A stretch of DNA of 64,000 nucleotides from positions 248,001 to 312,000 of the forward strand of contig OY101130.1 of assembly GCA_956465555.1 (NCBI GenBank), read 5' to 3'. The notes below the pieces were generated by a model. That model saw only the letters and a program-made list of their open reading frames with translations. It was not told the DNA's origin and ran no database searches. The stretch's first letter is position 1, and every line of letters begins with the position of its first letter. The position numbers were made by a program, and so were the translations under genes. The DNA is from Nitzschia sp. pyKryTriq1. Its lineage: Eukaryota > Bacillariophyta > Bacillariophyceae > Bacillariales > Bacillariaceae. This document shows, one piece after another, positions 52,658 to 62,158 of the stretch.

Positions 52658-53671
52658 ATGGCGGTTGTTTCCCATCGGCCCCGTCCTCGTCGGCAGTCTT
52701 TCGTCGTCCCTCCCTCGTCCGGACTAATGCTTTTGCTGTCTTTGGGCGGGGCTTCCCTCAGTTCATTATCGGTAGTATGTTCCGCTCAAGAGATGTTGAC
52801 GGCCCAGTCGCTCTATCAAGGCATGCAAGACGGACTTTATGATGCTGTGATTGACGTGAGGAGTCAGGTGGAATGGGACGCGGGCCATATTGAAAATGCC
52901 ACTCTGGTCGCCGATATGTTGTCGACGGCTAGTCGGAATGAAAGTATTCCCAGCGTTTTGGATGGATGCCAAGAAGAGTGCACTTTGGTCGTCACTTGTC
53001 GATCGGGAGCAAGGGCCGCCGAGGCCATTCTGCTTTTGCAAAGCCAGTACAACTTTACGGGAACATTGTACAACGGGCGGGGTACCACGCAGTGGACCAT
53101 GGCAGGGTATGAATTGGTCAACACGGAATCGGTAGTGCCGCCCTGTAATAGCAATGCCGCCAATCCAGGCCAGGTTTGTGGTCGTCAAAGTCAACCAGGC
53201 GAAGAGGCACCCTCAACGGGTCCTCGATATTCCTTGACCGCGGCACCCGGTACCGGTACCCCTACGGAGGCGCCATCGTCGTCGTCGTCCTCTGCCATGC
53301 CTTCGGATATGCCTTCCTTGGCGCCATCTTCTGCGCCATCGACGTCGACTCCTACGGCCACACCTTCTCTCCGGCCGCCGTCGACGTTGTCGTTCTCCTT
53401 GTCGGCACCTCCAGTAGCCGCGACGACGACGACATCCCCGTCGAGCTCGTCCCAGGAGGTCGTACAATTACTGCCTCCGACGTCGGCGGTCGTACAAGTA
53501 CTACCTGGTGCGACGGCGTCGGCGGTACAAGAGCAGGACCCTAGTAAAACCGGTGCGGCATCATCTGCCCAAAAGTCTCAGTCATCGTCGGCCGGCGCGG
53601 GGATGTCTACCACCACCACTGTCTCCTACTGGATGTCCTCATTGTTGCTATTTCTTTTAGCAGTATTCTAG
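52658..53671 (+). CDS. secreted, probably GPI-anchored rhodanese-domain protein
   Basis: A 337-residue single-exon protein. A basic N-terminus and hydrophobic segment (~22-43, LMLLLSLGGASLSSLSVVCSA) form a signal peptide. The rhodanese domain is ~48-155: AVIDVRSQVEWDAGHIENA (the CH2A-type D-[VL]-R ... GHI-x-[GN]-A) and an active loop TCRSGARAAEA with C114. It ends in GG/TMAGYELVN-like sequence. A long Ser/Thr/Pro linker (~180-315) contains PSDMPSLAPSSAPS motifs typical of diatom surface proteins. The last ~15 residues are hydrophobic (WMSSLLLFLLAVF) right after a Ser/Thr/Ala stretch, the layout of a GPI attachment signal. A sulfurtransferase at the cell surface is unusual; most rhodaneses are intracellular. 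The catalytic Cys is present. Confidence 0.85.
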   Translation: MAVVSHRPRPRRQSFVVPPSSGLMLLLSLGGASLSSLSVVCSAQEMLTAQSLYQGMQDGLYDAVIDVRSQVEWDAGHIENATLVADMLSTASRNESIPSVLDGCQEECTLVVTCRSGARAAEAILLLQSQYNFTGTLYNGRGTTQWTMAGYELVNTESVVPPCNSNAANPGQVCGRQSQPGEEAPSTGPRYSLTAAPGTGTPTEAPSSSSSSAMPSDMPSLAPSSAPSTSTPTATPSLRPPSTLSFSLSAPPVAATTTTSPSSSSQEVVQLLPPTSAVVQVLPGATASAVQEQDPSKTGAASSAQKSQSSSAGAGMSTTTTVSYWMSSLLLFLLAVF

Positions 53672-54689
53672 TCTAGCGGCATGAGGAGGGGGGGGGGGAC
53701 AGGGGAGGATCATTATGATATACTTTCTTCACACATCATAAAATGTACAAAGCTGGTTTTTAGAAACAAGGTAAACTGTACTGTAGTCGTGGTCTACTAC
53801 TAATTGAGTGTTCTACCTACTTGTTGTAGAAAGTACAGTACGCGTATATTATAACGTTGTAATGCTGGAAAAGCGACCAGGCGGTTCCCTCGAGCCACCG
53901 GTCTGAGTACCAAGTACTATGCATCACTGCTGCTAGAAGGGGACTACTGTATGAGTACTTGCACTGTACCGCCGGTATGCTTGACTTCAAGTGCGCTGTT
54001 CTTCTCTGCTGCTGCTGCATCACGAGTGCATTCTAGCATACTCGTACGTGCAGGGATATGTTGTATCCCCCGCCCTGCTGTGGTGTATCTGGTCTTTCCT
54101 ATGTTGTACTATGTATGTGTTTTTAATTCTACATATTTTTTCGAAACCTTCCTCCCCATCACGACACCGCGCATACCGGGAAAAAAGAAGAGACTGACTC
54201 ATTCGTTTGGCATCGCATACAGTATGCGAAAAGAGAATGAGCGCGGTACAGGAGATAGGGATATTCTAAGTCGAGTGAGTCAGACGCAAATTTCAACAAC
54301 AACAACAACGTGACGTTTGAAACCTGAACAACATCAATGGCCTTCACTTTCAATGTTGTGTCTCTCTGCGCTGTGCGCTGCGCTTCCAAACTGCACGATA
54401 AATCTCAGAGATCAAGAAATCGGAGGAAAGAAAACTATGCCATCGTACTACTCTAATAAGATACCGGTATAGTAACAACCAAGACCCAGGGATCAACGGC
54501 GTACGAAATTGTAGTAGTGAAGTGAAAGCCGAGCGAAAAGTTGTTGGTGTGTTGGTGTGTGTCTTGTAAATCATGTTGTTCGTTCTTGCTTTACTTATTT
54601 CAAAAAGTTGTAGTAATTGTTGTTGTTGTAGCAGCCCAAAAATGGTAGTCCCCCTCCTGTACTCGAAGCTTAAACAGTCTAGCAGTAGA
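53672..54689. other. intergenic, left flank of the tandem array
   Basis: Contains a poly-G run (~53690), ACT/AGT and CAA runs. At 54541-54650 is a diverged relative of the array boundary (GGTGTGTGTCTTGTAAAT ... CCCAAAAATGG), which suggests an older duplication. No gene seen. Confidence 0.5.
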
Positions 54690-54854
54690 GTAAAGGCTAA
54701 GGGTGTGGGTGTGTCTTGTAAATTCGTATAGGCGTATTATGCTGCTTTAGCGATAGCAATAGTGATTTTGTTTCTTCTTCTACTCGTCCTGTAAGTTGTA
54801 TTTATTGTAAGCCCCAAAAATGATAAATCCGCGTGTCTTTGCTCTAGACTGACA

Positions 54855-55211
54855 TTATCGTCGGAACAAGATGCCTCGAAGGCCACCTTTTCGTCCTTGG
54901 CTGCTACTAGCATCGGAGACCACGGACGACTGGTCTGAGGACGCGCCAGAGTCGACGTAGTCCGAAAGGGACGCGGACCCAGCGGGAATCTTGACGGCCT
55001 CGAGATCCCAGTTCAGTCTTCGCATGGCCTCTTGCTCGTCTTGGGCCTTGGCTTGAAAGATTCGGATAGCTTCATTTCGAACCTCGTAGACTTGATCCTT
55101 GGAGGGGTAGCCCTCAATGCCGAGAGTGACTCGGGCCTCTGCGGCGATGCTTCGGGCATCAATGAAGCGAAGGTCAAGTTCGCGGGTGAGGAGGCTTTCG
55201 ACGGATGGCAT
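54855..55211 (-). CDS. array gene A, copy 1 (small protein, unknown family)
   Basis: A 118-residue protein. The N-terminal ~72 residues form one ordered domain: SVESLLTRELDLRFIDARSI, then AAEARVTLGIEGYPSK and a helix ending MRRLNWDLEAVK. A Ser/Asp-rich linker and a basic tail (RKGGLRGILFRR) follow. In copy 1 the frame is open upstream to 55448, but a one-base difference in a T-run closes this extension in copies 2 and 3, so the start is the ATG at 55211. It is paralogous to gene B (about 45 of 72 residues identical, no gaps, counted by hand). Starts of A1 and B1 face away from each other across ~980 bp. I do not know this family. No signal peptide or membrane helix. Confidence 0.75.
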   Translation of the reverse strand: MPSVESLLTRELDLRFIDARSIAAEARVTLGIEGYPSKDQVYEVRNEAIRIFQAKAQDEQEAMRRLNWDLEAVKIPAGSASLSDYVDSGASSDQSSVVSDASSSQGRKGGLRGILFRR

Positions 55212-56189
55212 GGTGGTGAGTGTTTTTTGTGATTGTGAGCGTTGCGCTTGTTGGCTTGCCGATTGAGTGGAAGATGAAATTGTGAGGAGAGTTTGATCGG
55301 CAGTTTTTGAGGGTGTCACTCCGTTTTGAGGTTGCTGAACGATGACGAGGGGGCGCTCAGCCTCCGATCCCGTCATTAGATAGAGTCTGTTGTTGGGTGA
55401 TAGAATAGTTTCACCGAGTACAATTTCGTATATGCCTTGACAGCGCAAAAATATTCTGCCGTTTCTTTCTACTCCCGAAAAGACTTTTCAATAAGTAAGT
55501 CGAGTAACTTTTATGCCACTGATATTCCGTTCTACAGAAGTGTTGAAAGTCCCAACAAGCACTACGGTCTAACTAATAAGTCTATTCGAAAGAAGCCGAA
55601 GAATCATTCCATGCATGCTCGTACAATAGTACCGTACGGTAATATGCAGTTCCGTCGCCTTCGTATGTTGATGGAAAAGATACCTTTATCGTATTTTAGT
55701 AGTAGGGGCCGATTTACACTACGGACTCCCGGAATAACGGATGTGCCTTTCTCATTTACTATGCTTGGGTGTTATTGATACTATCTACATAATGATCTAC
55801 GATCGCTTCTGGAGGATAAAACGTCCGAGGCATCATCGGAACCTCAATACAATCGTGCTCCTACTAGGCATTTAGTATTGACACTACTATGACTTATTTG
55901 CTCCTATGACAAAAACTTTCTCCTACTAGTACAAAAGGATATTTCGGACCTTTCGATGTGCATCTTTGCTTGGACCTCTTTGCTTCCGCCTCTTCTATCA
56001 CCATCCGTTTGAAATCTTAAAACATGCTCTGCTATTAATAGTACTACTAGTGGTAATGTATTTTTTTACATCCTCGCTTCTTCTTTCTTCGTCTCATAAT
56101 TTCAGCAGATTCCACAGAATCGTCAAGAACATCTTCTTCATCACTTCTTTGTTCTTCATCACAACAACAACAACAACAACAATATCATC

Positions 56190-56585
56190 ATGATGTCATC
56201 AACAAGCGTTGAAGGATACTTGACTCGCGAGCTTGACATTCGTTTCATCGACGCTCGATCAATTGCCAATGAAGCCAAGATTTTCCTCGGAATCTCAGGC
56301 TACCCAAGCAAGGAGGAATACCAGCTCGTTCGACTCCAAGCTACTCGCATTTTTCACCAACGACCCGAGAGCGAAAGGGCGACCATGCGACGAATGAATT
56401 CCGACTTGGAAGCTGTCAAAGCAGTTCACAACGTACGCACCAGCGGCACCTCTCTGGATGGATACAGCACTGACGGCGCCGGCGGCTCATCTGTCGAAGA
56501 ATCATCATCAACGACGAGCAGCAGTAAAAGATCAACAAAACGAGGCTGGCTTCAGCGAACCTTTTCTTCTGGTGGTGACCAATAG
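56190..56585 (+). CDS. array gene B, copy 1 (paralogue of A)
   Basis: A 131-residue protein with the same domain as gene A: SVEGYLTRELDIRFIDARSI, then ANEAKIFLGISGYPSK and MRRMNSDLEAVK. A Ser/Thr/Gly-rich linker and a basic, aromatic tail (KRSTKRGWLQRTFSSGG) replace the A-type tail. The start may be either of two adjacent ATGs (56190 or 56193). The leader has a CAA run. Protein sequence is identical in copy 2. A shared conserved core with different linkers but similar basic ends suggests the tail binds nucleic acid, membrane or a partner; this is inference. Confidence 0.75.
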   Translation: MMSSTSVEGYLTRELDIRFIDARSIANEAKIFLGISGYPSKEEYQLVRLQATRIFHQRPESERATMRRMNSDLEAVKAVHNVRTSGTSLDGYSTDGAGGSSVEESSSTTSSSKRSTKRGWLQRTFSSGGDQ

Positions 56586-57366
56586 AAAAAGAAGCCGTCT
56601 CTCCGCCCTCCACCACCAGCAGCAGCAGGACCAAGACCATCAGGATGATCTTGACGGGCACCATGATGATGGGATACAGTAAGTTACTAAATATATTTGA
56701 ATACTCGAATCGGTACAGCAGCAGCAGCAGCACAAAGTAGTACTACCACCATGATCTACTACTAGTACTACCTGTCGTCCCCACTAGACTAGTATTGTTA
56801 ACGCAGGCCGGTCGCGAAAGAAGAAGCGCAGCAGCCGCCGCACCACCAGCCAAGACTACTATCATGCCGTATTTGTACTGTACTACTACTACTACTACTA
56901 CTAGTCGTTCTTGTTCTTCCGCCTTCTCCAAGAAGACTGCGGCTAGTAGTAGTAGTAGTGGTACTTCGAAGCAAGAAGCCTCTCTAATAGTAGAGGAGTA
57001 GTAGTAAGGAGAACCTGGTAGTCTCTGTGGTCAAGCAGTGCTGCGTCCTACTACTACTACAAACAATATCATCAGCAGTATTGTACCGTAGTAGTACTGG
57101 CTCCTGCGATAAAAAGTCTCGGTAGACATGATGGTAAAGGTAGTACTAGAGTAAGGGCTAAAGGTGTGGGTGTGTCTTGTAAATTCGTATAGGCGTATTA
57201 TGTAAAGGCTATATATGTGGGTGTGTCTTGTAAATTCGTTTAGACGTATTATGCTGCTTTAGCGATAGCAATACTGATTTTGTTTCTTCTTCTACTCGTC
57301 CTGTAAGTTGTATTTATTGTAAGCCCCAAAAATGATAAATCCGCGTGTCTTTGCTCTAGACTGACA

Positions 57367-57723
57367 TTATCGTCGGAACAAGATGCCTCGAAGGCCACCT
57401 TTTCGTCCTTGGCTGCTACTAGCATCGGAGACCACGGACGACTGGTCTGAGGACGCGCCAGAGTCGACGTAGTCCGAAAGGGACGCGGACCCAGCGGGAA
57501 TCTTGACGGCCTCGAGATCCCAGTTCAGTCTTCGCATGGCCTCTTGCTCGTCTTGGGCCTTGGCTTGAAAGATTCGGATAGCTTCATTTCGAACCTCGTA
57601 GACTTGATCCTTGGAGGGGTAGCCCTCAATGCCGAGAGTGACTCGGGCCTCTGCGGCGATGCTTCGGGCATCAATGAAGCGAAGGTCAAGTTCGCGGGTG
57701 AGGAGGCTTTCGACGGATGGCAT
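57367..57723 (-). CDS. array gene A, copy 2
   Basis: 118 residues, identical to A1 at protein level. The seven-T run just upstream of the ATG breaks the open frame that A1 has there, which confirms MPSVESLL as the start. It converges with B1 (stop at 56585); ~780 bp between them hold trinucleotide repeats. Confidence 0.75.
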   Translation of the reverse strand: MPSVESLLTRELDLRFIDARSIAAEARVTLGIEGYPSKDQVYEVRNEAIRIFQAKAQDEQEAMRRLNWDLEAVKIPAGSASLSDYVDSGASSDQSSVVSDASSSQGRKGGLRGILFRR

Positions 57724-58704
57724 GGTGGTGAGTGTTTTTTTGTGATTGTGAGCGTTGCGCTTGTTGGCTTGCCGATTGAGTGGAAGATGAAATTGTGAGG
57801 AGAGTTTGATCGGCAGTTTTTGAGGGTGTCACTCCGTTTTGAGGTTGCTGAACGATGACGAGGGGGCGCTCAGCCTCCGATCCCGTCATTAGATAGAGTC
57901 TGTTGTTGGGTGGTATAGAATAGTTTCACCGAGTACAATTTCGTATATGCCTTGACAGCGCAAAAATATTCTGCCGTTTCTTTCTACTCCCGAAAAGATT
58001 TTTCAATAAGTAAGTCGAGTAACTTTTATGCCACTGATATTCCGTTCTACAGAAGTGTTGAAAGTCCCAACAAGCACTACGGTCTAACTAATAAGTCTAT
58101 TCGAAAGAAGCCGAAGAATCATTCCATGCATGCTCGTACAATAGTACCGTACGGTAATATGCAGTTCCGTCGCCTTCGTATGTTGATGGAAAAGATACCT
58201 TTATCGTATTTTAGTAGTAGGGGCCGATTTACACTACGGACTCCCGGAATAACGGATGTGCCTTTCTCATTTACTATGCTTGGGTGTTATTGATACTATC
58301 TACATAATGATCTACGATCGCTTCTGGAGGATAAAACGTCCGAGGCATCATCGGAACCTCAATACAATCGTGCTCCTACTAGGCATTTAGTATTGACACT
58401 ACTATGACTTATTTGCTCCTATGACAAAAACTTTCTCCTACTAGTACAAAAGGATATTTCGGACCTTTCGATGTGCATCTTTGCTTGGACCTCTTTGCTT
58501 CCGCCTCTTCTATCACCATCCGTTTGAAATCTTAAAACATGCTCTGCTATTAATAGTACTACTAGTGGTAATGTATTTTTTTACATCCTCGCTTCTTCTT
58601 TCTTCGTCTCATAATTTCAGCAGATTCCACAGAATCGTCAAGAACATCTTCTTCATCACTTCTTTGTTCTTCATCACAACAACAACAACAACAACAATAT
58701 CATC

Positions 58705-59100
58705 ATGATGTCATCAACAAGCGTTGAAGGATACTTGACTCGCGAGCTTGACATTCGTTTCATCGACGCTCGATCAATTGCCAATGAAGCCAAGATTTTC
58801 CTCGGAATCTCAGGCTACCCAAGCAAGGAGGAATACCAGCTCGTTCGACTCCAAGCTACTCGCATTTTTCACCAACGACCCGAGAGCGAAAGGGCGACCA
58901 TGCGACGAATGAATTCCGACTTGGAAGCTGTCAAAGCAGTTCACAACGTACGCACCAGCGGCACCTCTCTGGATGGATACAGCACTGACGGCGCCGGCGG
59001 CTCATCTGTCGAAGAATCATCATCAACGACGAGCAGCAGTAAAAGATCAACAAAACGAGGCTGGCTTCAGCGAACCTTTTCTTCTGGTGGTGACCAATAG
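58705..59100 (+). CDS. array gene B, copy 2
   Basis: 131 residues, identical to B1. It sits 981 bp from the A2 start, head to head, in the same arrangement as copy 1. A 67-codon ORF follows at 59299 and corresponds to one of 68 codons at 56795. It is mostly trinucleotide-repeat encoded and I do not call it. Confidence 0.75.
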   Translation: MMSSTSVEGYLTRELDIRFIDARSIANEAKIFLGISGYPSKEEYQLVRLQATRIFHQRPESERATMRRMNSDLEAVKAVHNVRTSGTSLDGYSTDGAGGSSVEESSSTTSSSKRSTKRGWLQRTFSSGGDQ

Positions 59101-59867
59101 AAAAAGAAGCCGTCTCTCCGCCCTCCACCACCAGCAGCAGCAGGACCAAGACCATCAGGATGATCTTGACGGGCACCATGATGATGGGATACAGTAAGTT
59201 ACTAAATATATTTGAATACTCGAATCAGCAGCAGCACAAAGTAGTACTACCACCATGATCTACTACTAGTACTACCTGTCGTCCCCACTAGACTAGTATT
59301 GTTATCGCAGGCCGGTCGCGAAAGAAGAAGCGCAGCAGCCGCCGCACCACCAGCCAAGACTACTATCATGCCGTATTTGTACTGTACTACTACTACTACT
59401 ACTACTCGTTCTTGTTCTTCCGCCTTCTCCAAGAAGACTGCGGCTAGTAGTAGTAGTAGTGGTACTTCGAAGCAAGAAGCCTCTCTAATAGTAGAGGAGT
59501 AGTAGTAAGGAGAACCTGGTAGTCTCTGTGGTCAAGCAGTGCTGCGTCCTACTACTACTACAAACAATATCATCAGCAGTATTGTACCGTAGTAGTACTG
59601 GCTCCTGCGATAAAAAGTCTCGGTAGACATGATGGTAAAGGTAGTACTAGAGTAAGGGCTAAAGGTGTGGGTGTGTCTTGTAAATTCGTATAGGCGTATT
59701 ATGTAAAGGCTATATATGTGGGTGTGTCTTGTAAATTCGTTTAGACGTATTATGCTGCTTTAGCGATAGCAATACTGATTTTGTTTCTTCTTCTACTCGT
59801 CCTGTAAGTTGTATTTATTGTAAGCCCCAAAAATGATAAATCCGCGTGTCTTTGCTCTAGACTGACA

Positions 59868-60224
59868 TTATCGTCGGAACAAGATGCCTCGAAGGCCACC
59901 TTTTCGTCCTTGGCTGCTACTAGCATCGGAGACCACGGACGACTGGTCTGAGGACGCGCCAGAGTCGACGTAGTCCGAAAGGGACGCGGACCCAGCGGGA
60001 ATCTTGACGGCCTCGAGATCCCAGTTCAGTCTTCGCATGGCCTCTTGCTCGTCTTGGGCCTTGGCTTGAAAGATTCGGATAGCTTCATTTCGAACCTCGT
60101 AGACTTGATCCTTGGAGGGGTAGCCCTCAATGCCGAGAGTGACTCGGGCCTCTGCGGCGATGCTTCGGGCATCAATGAAGCGAAGGTCAAGTTCGCGGGT
60201 GAGGAGGCTTTCGACGGATGGCAT
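59868..60224 (-). CDS. array gene A, copy 3
   Basis: 118 residues, identical to A1 and A2. The repeat unit continues only ~330 bp past its start before the inserted element at 60552, so its head-to-head B partner is missing. Confidence 0.75.
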   Translation of the reverse strand: MPSVESLLTRELDLRFIDARSIAAEARVTLGIEGYPSKDQVYEVRNEAIRIFQAKAQDEQEAMRRLNWDLEAVKIPAGSASLSDYVDSGASSDQSSVVSDASSSQGRKGGLRGILFRR

Positions 60225-60551
60225 GGTGGTGAGTGTTTTTTTGTGATTGTGAGCGTTGCGCTTGTTGGCTTGCCGATTGAGTGGAAGATGAAATTGTGAG
60301 GAGAGTTTGATCGGCAGTTTTTGAGGGTGTCACTCCGTTTTGAGGTTGCTGAACGATGACGAGGGGGCGCTCAGCCTCCGATCCCGTCATTAGATAGAGT
60401 CTGTTGTTGGGTGATAGAATAGTTTCACCGAGTACAATTTCGTATATGCCTTGACAGCGCAAAAATATTCTGCCGTTTCTTTCTACTCCCGAAAAGACTT
60501 TTCAATAAGTAAGTCGAGTAACTTTTATGCCACTGATATTCCGTGCCACAG

Positions 60552-61540
60552 GTGGAAGTACAGTCAGTTCTCGTTGAGAGTTGCAGGTGGTATCTGGAGC
60601 TACCGTGTAACTCTTACTGAGAATGTAACTCTTATTGCCGACGGACAGACTCCACACTTCATCACGAAACACGTTTGCGCGTGCGCCATAAGGTGCAGTA
60701 GGTACTGTACGTCCTGTATACGGTACCGGTACACCGGACAGTCTACCAGTAGGAACAGTACAGTACTGAACCACTACTCTACAGTACAGTGCTGTACTGT
60801 ACTGTACGGTGGGTTTGTCATTGGAATCATCATCTTCCGTACCCGTAAACCCAAAACATTACATTCTCCCTCCAATGTTGGACTGCATCATACTTTTTGC
60901 AGCAAGATGTCCGAAACAGTTAAAAAGAAAAAGGGTGGGATTCCAGCTGGGACAAGGCTCGAACGCAAAGCCAGTTCCTTTTGGCTGGCATCCGCAAGTT
61001 TGCCTTGAAGAATGGCTACTCGGAGGGAGTAGCAACTGCTGTTGGCATCCTTGCCCATTGGATGCGTGTAGAGCGGAACAGCAAGCGGGCAGCAACCGGA
61101 TCCCTCCTTGGGATGGGTTTTACTCGTACGAAGAAGAAGAAAAATAAAAAGAGTGGGGAGGATGATGATGATTCTTCCGTGTCCGGGCTTGATGCAGAAT
61201 AATTACTACTGTAGAAGCGTACATGTTCACAACAGTACAGTACAGTTCAGTTCTTGTATCGCATTATGCAGTTGGTACAGTACTGTTCGTACGGTACACT
61301 TTGTGTTGTTTCGCGAAAACGCGGGTTTTTTACGCGTTGTGATTGGTTGAGTGATGATGATTCCGATCAAGTGACAAGTTCCCTCTGATTGACACCACGT
61401 GTTCTTTTTCATCTGGCCGCCGCTCCTTTGGAGCTCGAGGTCACATGGAGAGGTCTGGGTGGTGTCGGGGCATGTTGTGTAACTCTCCTTAGGAGTGTAA
61501 CTCTCTCGTTGTAACTCTCAGCGAGAACTGGCTGTACTAC
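60552..61540. mobile_element. inverted-repeat element inserted in array copy 3
   Basis: Imperfect terminal inverted repeats at 60557-60586 and 61507-61538 (AGTACAG[TC]CAGTTCTCG[TC]... and its complement; 26 of 29 bases match). The motif TGTAACTCT recurs twice inside the left end and three times inside the right end, as subterminal repeats of DNA transposons do. Array sequence stops at ACAG (60551) and a diverged continuation (TGTTGAAAGTCC ... AACTAATAAGTCT ... AAAGAAGCC) resumes at 61541. It carries one frameshifted ORF and GTAC-palindrome clusters. No superfamily is assigned; no clear target-site duplication. Confidence 0.65.
60907..61202 (+). pseudogene. small basic/acidic-tailed ORF with one frameshift, inside the element
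   Basis: ATG at 60907 opens MSETVKKKKGGIPAGTRLER ... KASSF. The frame then breaks within a T4 run at 60979-60982. The coding signal continues in another frame from 60981: LAGIRKFALKNGYSEGVATA, then AHWMRVERNSKRAATGSLLG, a Lys cluster, and an acidic DDDDSSVSGLDAE end with a stop. A one-base loss in the T run explains it (pseudogene or sequencing error). Roughly 99 residues in all. Not a known transposase; function unknown. Confidence 0.5.
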
Positions 61541-62158
61541 TGTTGAAAGTCCAGACAAGTAGAGATAGATGAGATGAATACTCGTTTCTTGCATGCTCTC
61601 GGTCCAACTAATAAGTCTTTTCCAAAGAAGCCAGTAGTAGAGGAAGTTTTCACAACAAGGGAGTAATTTTTTGCCGCGGAATTGACTTGGCGCGAAGATT
61701 TCGGAGGGAGTCGTCTGGCCGGATGATAGGGAAGAAAAGGTGGCAACAGGTCATGGGCCTAGCGCAAGTACCACGCGCAGTACTCCTTGCTTCCTGGCGA
61801 AAATTTATTAAAGGGCGTGCACCGTCTACCGGTGTCTGGCCGATGTAGGTTTTCCCGCCAGTTCTATGATGAGTTCCGACCACCGCGCTGTCTTTCAGCG
61901 CGAGAGCATTTTATAGTAATAGCCAACCAACATGCATCATCGATAGAACTCTCCTCTTTCCTGCCTCTCTTCTTTCGACCTTCGACCGCATCCTGGATGG
62001 GGGTTGGTGATGATGGTCGGTGCGATGAACAATTCAATCTTTATTTTCCCTCCTTACGAATCATTCATCTGTTGAATCATCATCATCATCATCATCATCT
62101 ACACCTAATACAAGAGCAAAATACTACGCTCAGGAGAAAAATCTCCAATAATATAATC
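61541..62158. other. intergenic; diverged array remnant at left end
   Basis: The first ~100 bp resemble the array downstream of 55540 (see element). The remainder is leader of the BUD22-like gene, with a CAT run near 62075-62098. Its frame is open from 61787, but without an ATG until 62159 that gives a sensible protein. Confidence 0.5.

Larger units (their letters stand above)
54690..60551. repeat. tandem array of a ~2.5-kb unit, about 2.3 copies
   Basis: Unit starts near 54690, 57145 and 59645 (gene-to-gene offsets 2512, 2501 and 2515 bp). Copies are near-identical. I see only scattered differences: a T6/T7 run beside gene A, a GT insertion near 57911, small trinucleotide-repeat changes near 56717 and 56905, and a ~53-bp boundary sub-repeat (GTGTGGGTGTGTCTTGTAAA) present once in copy 1 and twice in copies 2 and 3. 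The third copy stops at 60551 at an inserted element. Each full unit carries gene A (-) and gene B (+). Confidence 0.95.

Noticed and set aside
55212-55448. N-terminal extension of array gene A1
   Set aside because: One-base difference in a T-run breaks it in copies 2 and 3 while the 118-residue core is identical in all three.
55437-55778. 113-codon plus ORF conserved in array copies 1 and 2
   Set aside because: It begins at TTG, not ATG; conservation reflects recent duplication of the whole unit.
56795-57001. 68-codon ORF after gene B, similar ORF at 59299
   Set aside because: Mostly ACT/AGT and GCA repeat translations; its three-base indel is a microsatellite change, not proof of coding.
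60451-61008. 185-codon ORF that spans the array/element boundary
   Set aside because: Joins array DNA, element DNA and the start of the cargo ORF by chance and begins before the insertion junction.
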